Assembly: GCF_018603905.1 (NCBI RefSeq)
Contig: NZ_JAHFZZ010000049.1
Location: 1 to 33,360, forward strand
Direction of reading: 5' to 3'
Length of the DNA stretch: 33,360 nt
Source: Nonomuraea sp. NEAU-A123
Lineage (GTDB): Bacteria > Actinomycetota > Actinomycetes > Streptosporangiales > Streptosporangiaceae
The notes beneath the pieces were generated by a model. That model was not told the DNA's origin. It ran no database searches and saw only the letters and a program-made list of their open reading frames with translations. Of this stretch, positions 31,369-33,360 are shown one piece after another. The stretch's first letter is position 1. The number at the start of each line of letters is the position of its first letter. The translations under genes were made by a program, and so were the position numbers.

Positions 31369-31403
31369 GTCCAGAGCCGTAGAGTCTGTCCAGAACCGTA
31401 GAG
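31369..31403 (+). repeat. Tandem 16-bp repeat in the ilvE leader
   Basis: GTCCAGAGCCGTAGAG (31369-31384) and GTCCAGAACCGTAGAG (31388-31403) differ at one base and repeat with a 19-bp period. The second copy ends just before the AAGGA ribosome binding site of ilvE. It may be a regulator or RNA-binding site. Confidence 0.7.
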
Positions 31404-31418
31404 AGAAGGACCTCCGTC

Positions 31419-32516
31419 ATGACCATCGCTCAGAAGCTCAGCTTCGACGTGCAGCTATCCGACCACGCTCGCACTGCGGCCGAGCGGGAGCAGGTACTGG
31501 CGAACCCCGGGTTCGGGCAGACCTTCACCGACCACATGATCTCGATCGACTACACCGAGGGCGAGGGCTGGCATGACGCTCGCCTCGAGCCGTACGGGCC
31601 GCTCTCGCTCGACCCGGCCACCTCGGTGTTCCACTACGCGCAGGAGCTGTTCGAGGGGCTCAAGGCGTATCGCCAGGCCAACGGCTCGATTGCGACCTTC
31701 CGCCCGTACGCGAACGCCGCCCGCTTCAACACCTCGGCCGAGCGCATGGCGATGCCCTCGCTTCCGGAAGAGACGTTCGTCGAGTCGCTCGAACTCCTCG
31801 TCCAGACCGACAGGGACTGGGTCCCCACCACTGAGGGCCACAGCCTGTACCTGCGTCCGTTCATCATCGCGACCCAGGTCGGACTCGGCGTCAACTACCC
31901 GTCCCGCTCATACCGGTACATGGTCATCGCCTCCCCGGCGGCCTCCTACTTCACCGGGGGCGTCCAGCCCGTCTCCGTCTGGCTCTCCACCGAGTACACC
32001 CGCGCCGCGCCCGGCGGCACCGGCTTCGCCAAGTGCGGCGGCAACTACGCCGCCGCTTTCGTCGCCCAGCGGCAGGCCGTCGAGCAGGGCTGCGACCAGG
32101 TGGTGTGGCTGGACGCGCACGAGCACCGGTACGTCGAGGAGATGGGCGGGATGAACCTGTTCTTCGTCTTCGGCAACAAACTGGTCACCCCCGCACTGAC
32201 CGGCACCCTGCTGCCCGGCATCACCCGCGACTCCATCCTGTCCCTGGCGGCCGACCTCGGCCTGGAGGCTTCGGAGCGCCTGATCTCGACGGATGAGTGG
32301 CAGGCGGGTTGCGAGTCGGGCGAGCTCACGGAGGTGTTCGCCTGCGGGACGGCCGCGGTGGTCACACCGGTCGGCTCGGTCAAGGGCACGGACCGGGCAT
32401 GGACGGTGGGGGACGGCACGCCTGGGGACGTGACGATGCGAATCCGCGAGGAACTGGTGGGCATCCAGTACGGCTCCCGCCCCGACACCCACAGCTGGAT
32501 CCACAAGATCAGCTAA
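31419..32516 (+). CDS. ilvE: Branched-chain amino acid aminotransferase
   Basis: A 365-residue PLP-dependent class IV aminotransferase for the last step of leucine, isoleucine and valine synthesis. The PLP lysine is in GTGFAKCGGNYAAAF (Lys near 204). Other family blocks are FHYAQELFEGLKAYRQ, SLYLRPFIIATQVGLGV, VVWLDAHEHRYVEEMGGMNLFFVF and EVFACGTAAVVTPVGSVKG. The length fits the large actinobacterial type. The start ATG 31419 follows AAGGA by about 8 nt. leuB lies upstream behind a terminator. The hairpin-rich region follows the stop codon. Confidence 0.97.
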   Translation: MTIAQKLSFDVQLSDHARTAAEREQVLANPGFGQTFTDHMISIDYTEGEGWHDARLEPYGPLSLDPATSVFHYAQELFEGLKAYRQANGSIATFRPYANAARFNTSAERMAMPSLPEETFVESLELLVQTDRDWVPTTEGHSLYLRPFIIATQVGLGVNYPSRSYRYMVIASPAASYFTGGVQPVSVWLSTEYTRAAPGGTGFAKCGGNYAAAFVAQRQAVEQGCDQVVWLDAHEHRYVEEMGGMNLFFVFGNKLVTPALTGTLLPGITRDSILSLAADLGLEASERLISTDEWQAGCESGELTEVFACGTAAVVTPVGSVKGTDRAWTVGDGTPGDVTMRIREELVGIQYGSRPDTHSWIHKIS

Positions 32517-32891
32517 CCTTTTTCCAGTCCCCCGCTTCGCTCCGGGCGTCTTTCGCCACCCCACCCGTTACCCGTCTGGGTGGTTGGCCGTTTGACGCCC
32601 GCCCCTCAACAAAGGGCTCACAATCGGCGCTTCGCGCACTGGAAGCTCGGCGCTCTTCCTTTTGGCGCTTACGCGCACTGCAAGGACCTCCGCTTCACTC
32701 CGGACGTCCTCCCAGGCGGGCTTGCGCCCGCCCCCTGGAGGGACCTCGCTCCGCTCGGACCGCCTTCCCGAGGGCTACGCCCTCACGCTTCGCCAGGGGT
32801 TGGCGGAGTCGGCCCATGAGGGGAGCGGAAGCTGGCTGGAGGCTCATGGTGGTCCTTCAGCCAATGCGGAAAATGTCAACGGCCAAGTGCG
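32517..32891. other. Hairpin-rich non-coding stretch
   Basis: No gene is supported in this 375-bp region. It is filled with short inverted repeats: GGCG-TCTTT-CGCC near 32547, a GGAC-x-TCCG / CGGA-x-GTCC stem (32684-32709), GGCGGGC-TTGC-GCCCGCC (32715-32732) and GAGGGC-TAC-GCCCTC (32770-32784), as well as many CGCTTCGC-like words. ORFs that cross it have no recognisable family. It may be a dispersed repeat or a composite terminator region behind ilvE. Confidence 0.6.
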
Positions 32892-32894
32892 TGT

Positions 32895-33158
32895 GGCTCT
32901 GGCGCAAAGCGTGTGACGTCGTCACGCACGGTCAGTTCAGCATCGGTCGCATAGGATGATCTTTCGGAGGAGGTCGAGGTTGGCTCGGCCGTAGCGGCTG
33001 CGTTTGAGGGCCTTGACCCTTGTCACGTTGCCTTCCACCGCTCCCGATCATCATCCAATGGATGCTTTCATGCGCGGACAGTTACTCAATCGCGACGAAC
33101 TCCGACGAACCCCGCCAAGCAACGCTCGGTAACGAGACCACACGCTTTGCGCCAGAGC
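32895..33158 (-). mobile_element. Internally deleted ISL3-family element
   Basis: A 264-bp element bounded by 20-bp perfect inverted repeats: GCTCTGGCGCAAAGCGTGTG (32896-32915) and its reverse complement (33139-33158). The left end starts GGCTCTGGCGC, as ISL3 ends usually start GGCTCT. Between them lies only the 3' end of a transposase gene. No 8-bp target-site duplication is visible, so it may be old or rearranged. Confidence 0.75.
32937..33047 (-). pseudogene. ISL3-family transposase C-terminal remnant
   Basis: Thirty-six codons remain, beginning SGAVEGNVTRVKALKRSRYG and continuing RANLDLLRK to a stop at 32937-32939. The SG-x-x-EG and K-x-x-YGRANLDLLRK pattern matches the C-terminus of ISL3-type DDE transposases. 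A stop codon lies directly before the fragment (33048-33050), and the catalytic core is missing. Confidence 0.8.
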
Positions 33159-33199
33159 TCGGTCACCTGCGGCTACACAGGTTGAATTCGTAGAGTCGG

Positions 33200-33360
33200 T
33201 CATGGCTTTGTCGGGGTATCGAGGGTGAGTCCGGTCTGGGCCAGGCAGCCGGTGAGCAGGTGGGGCCGGTATTGGATCTTCTTCAGCTTGCGTTTGACGA
33301 TCCGGACGAGACCGGCCAGGTCGGTGACAGCGAAGTTGGTCATGGCCCGGCGGAGCAGAG
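33200..33360 (-). CDS. IS630-family transposase, C-terminal part (runs off the window)
   Basis: About 53 C-terminal codons on the minus strand, reading LLRRAMTNFAVTDLAGLVRI and then VKRKLKKIQYRPHLLTGCLA before the stop at 33200-33202. This matches the conserved tail of IS630-type transposases (R-x-K-x-x-x-IQYRPHL). The rest of the gene lies beyond the window edge, so I cannot say whether it is intact. I see no clear IS630 end or TA duplication between 33159 and 33199. Confidence 0.75.
   Translation of the reverse strand, partial: LLRRAMTNFAVTDLAGLVRIVKRKLKKIQYRPHLLTGCLAQTGLTLDTPTKP

Noticed and set aside
31280..31418. T-box or leader-peptide attenuator before ilvE
   Set aside because: No T-box sequence and no run of Leu, Ile or Val codons is present in a short leader ORF; only repeats and a small hairpin.
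29039..31426. 795-codon minus-strand ORF across the ROK repressor and leuB
   Set aside because: It spans two well-supported plus-strand genes and a terminator; it is a composition artefact.
32580..32819. 79-codon plus-strand ORF in the hairpin-rich stretch
   Set aside because: It is proline- and glycine-rich with no family pattern, and it is better explained by the inverted-repeat structure.

Overview
This is chromosomal sequence from a high-GC actinomycete. The family-level look of the proteins, near-universal G or C at third codon positions, and many GTG starts and ATGA overlaps suggest Streptosporangiaceae (Nonomuraea, Microbispora or a relative). That placement is inference, because no rRNA or other marker lies in the window. 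I found no tRNA, rRNA or CRISPR array.

Layout. (1) 1-1788: a lacI-family repressor overlapping deoC, which runs off the left edge. Two identical 16-bp operator-like sites lie between lacI and the divergent ltrA (2008-3198). (2) 3208-5229: two regulator/small-enzyme pairs, tetR with a thioredoxin-fold CxxC protein, and merR with an ABM-domain monooxygenase. Each pair has an inverted repeat between its genes. (3) 5215-12101: a block that looks like purine or nucleobase salvage. It holds an adenine/adenosine deaminase, a PucR regulator, a metal-dependent amidohydrolase, and a complete NMT1/ThiY-type ABC importer (binding protein, ATPase, two permeases). (4) 12120-13621: a GlxA-type AraC regulator divergent from a DUF6010 membrane protein. 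(5) 13774-17057: a secreted CAP-domain protein, a DacB/PBP4-type D-Ala-D-Ala carboxypeptidase and a DUF1707-FHA protein, all on the minus strand. (6) 17146-20887: padR, an ABC ATPase and a large FtsX-type permease joined by ATGA overlaps, with a perfect 24-bp palindrome just before padR. (7) 21006-23690: an SseB-like protein divergent from serA. (8) 23741-30112: a structured leader, a 39-codon small gene, a methyltransferase, and a xylose-type sugar import operon (xylF-xylG-xylH-ROK kinase) with a divergent ROK repressor. (9) 30176-32516: leuB and ilvE. (10) 32517-33360: a hairpin-rich non-coding stretch, an internally deleted ISL3-type element bounded by 20-bp inverted repeats, and the C-terminal end of an IS630-type transposase.

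How the genes may work together. serA, leuB and ilvE are biosynthetic genes that I recall lying close together in other actinomycetes. Here a sugar-import block separates serA from leuB. A short motif related to GCGAGAyArTAGGA occurs before leuB, before ilvE and just after serA, which suggests shared control of serine and branched-chain amino acid synthesis. Block 3 is the best candidate for a system not yet described as a unit: uptake by an NMT1-type importer, hydrolysis or deamination by two amidohydrolase-superfamily enzymes, and control by PucR. The substrate cannot be read from the sequence. The least familiar gene is the small acidic ORF at 24018-24137, which follows a leader able to form two mutually exclusive hairpins.
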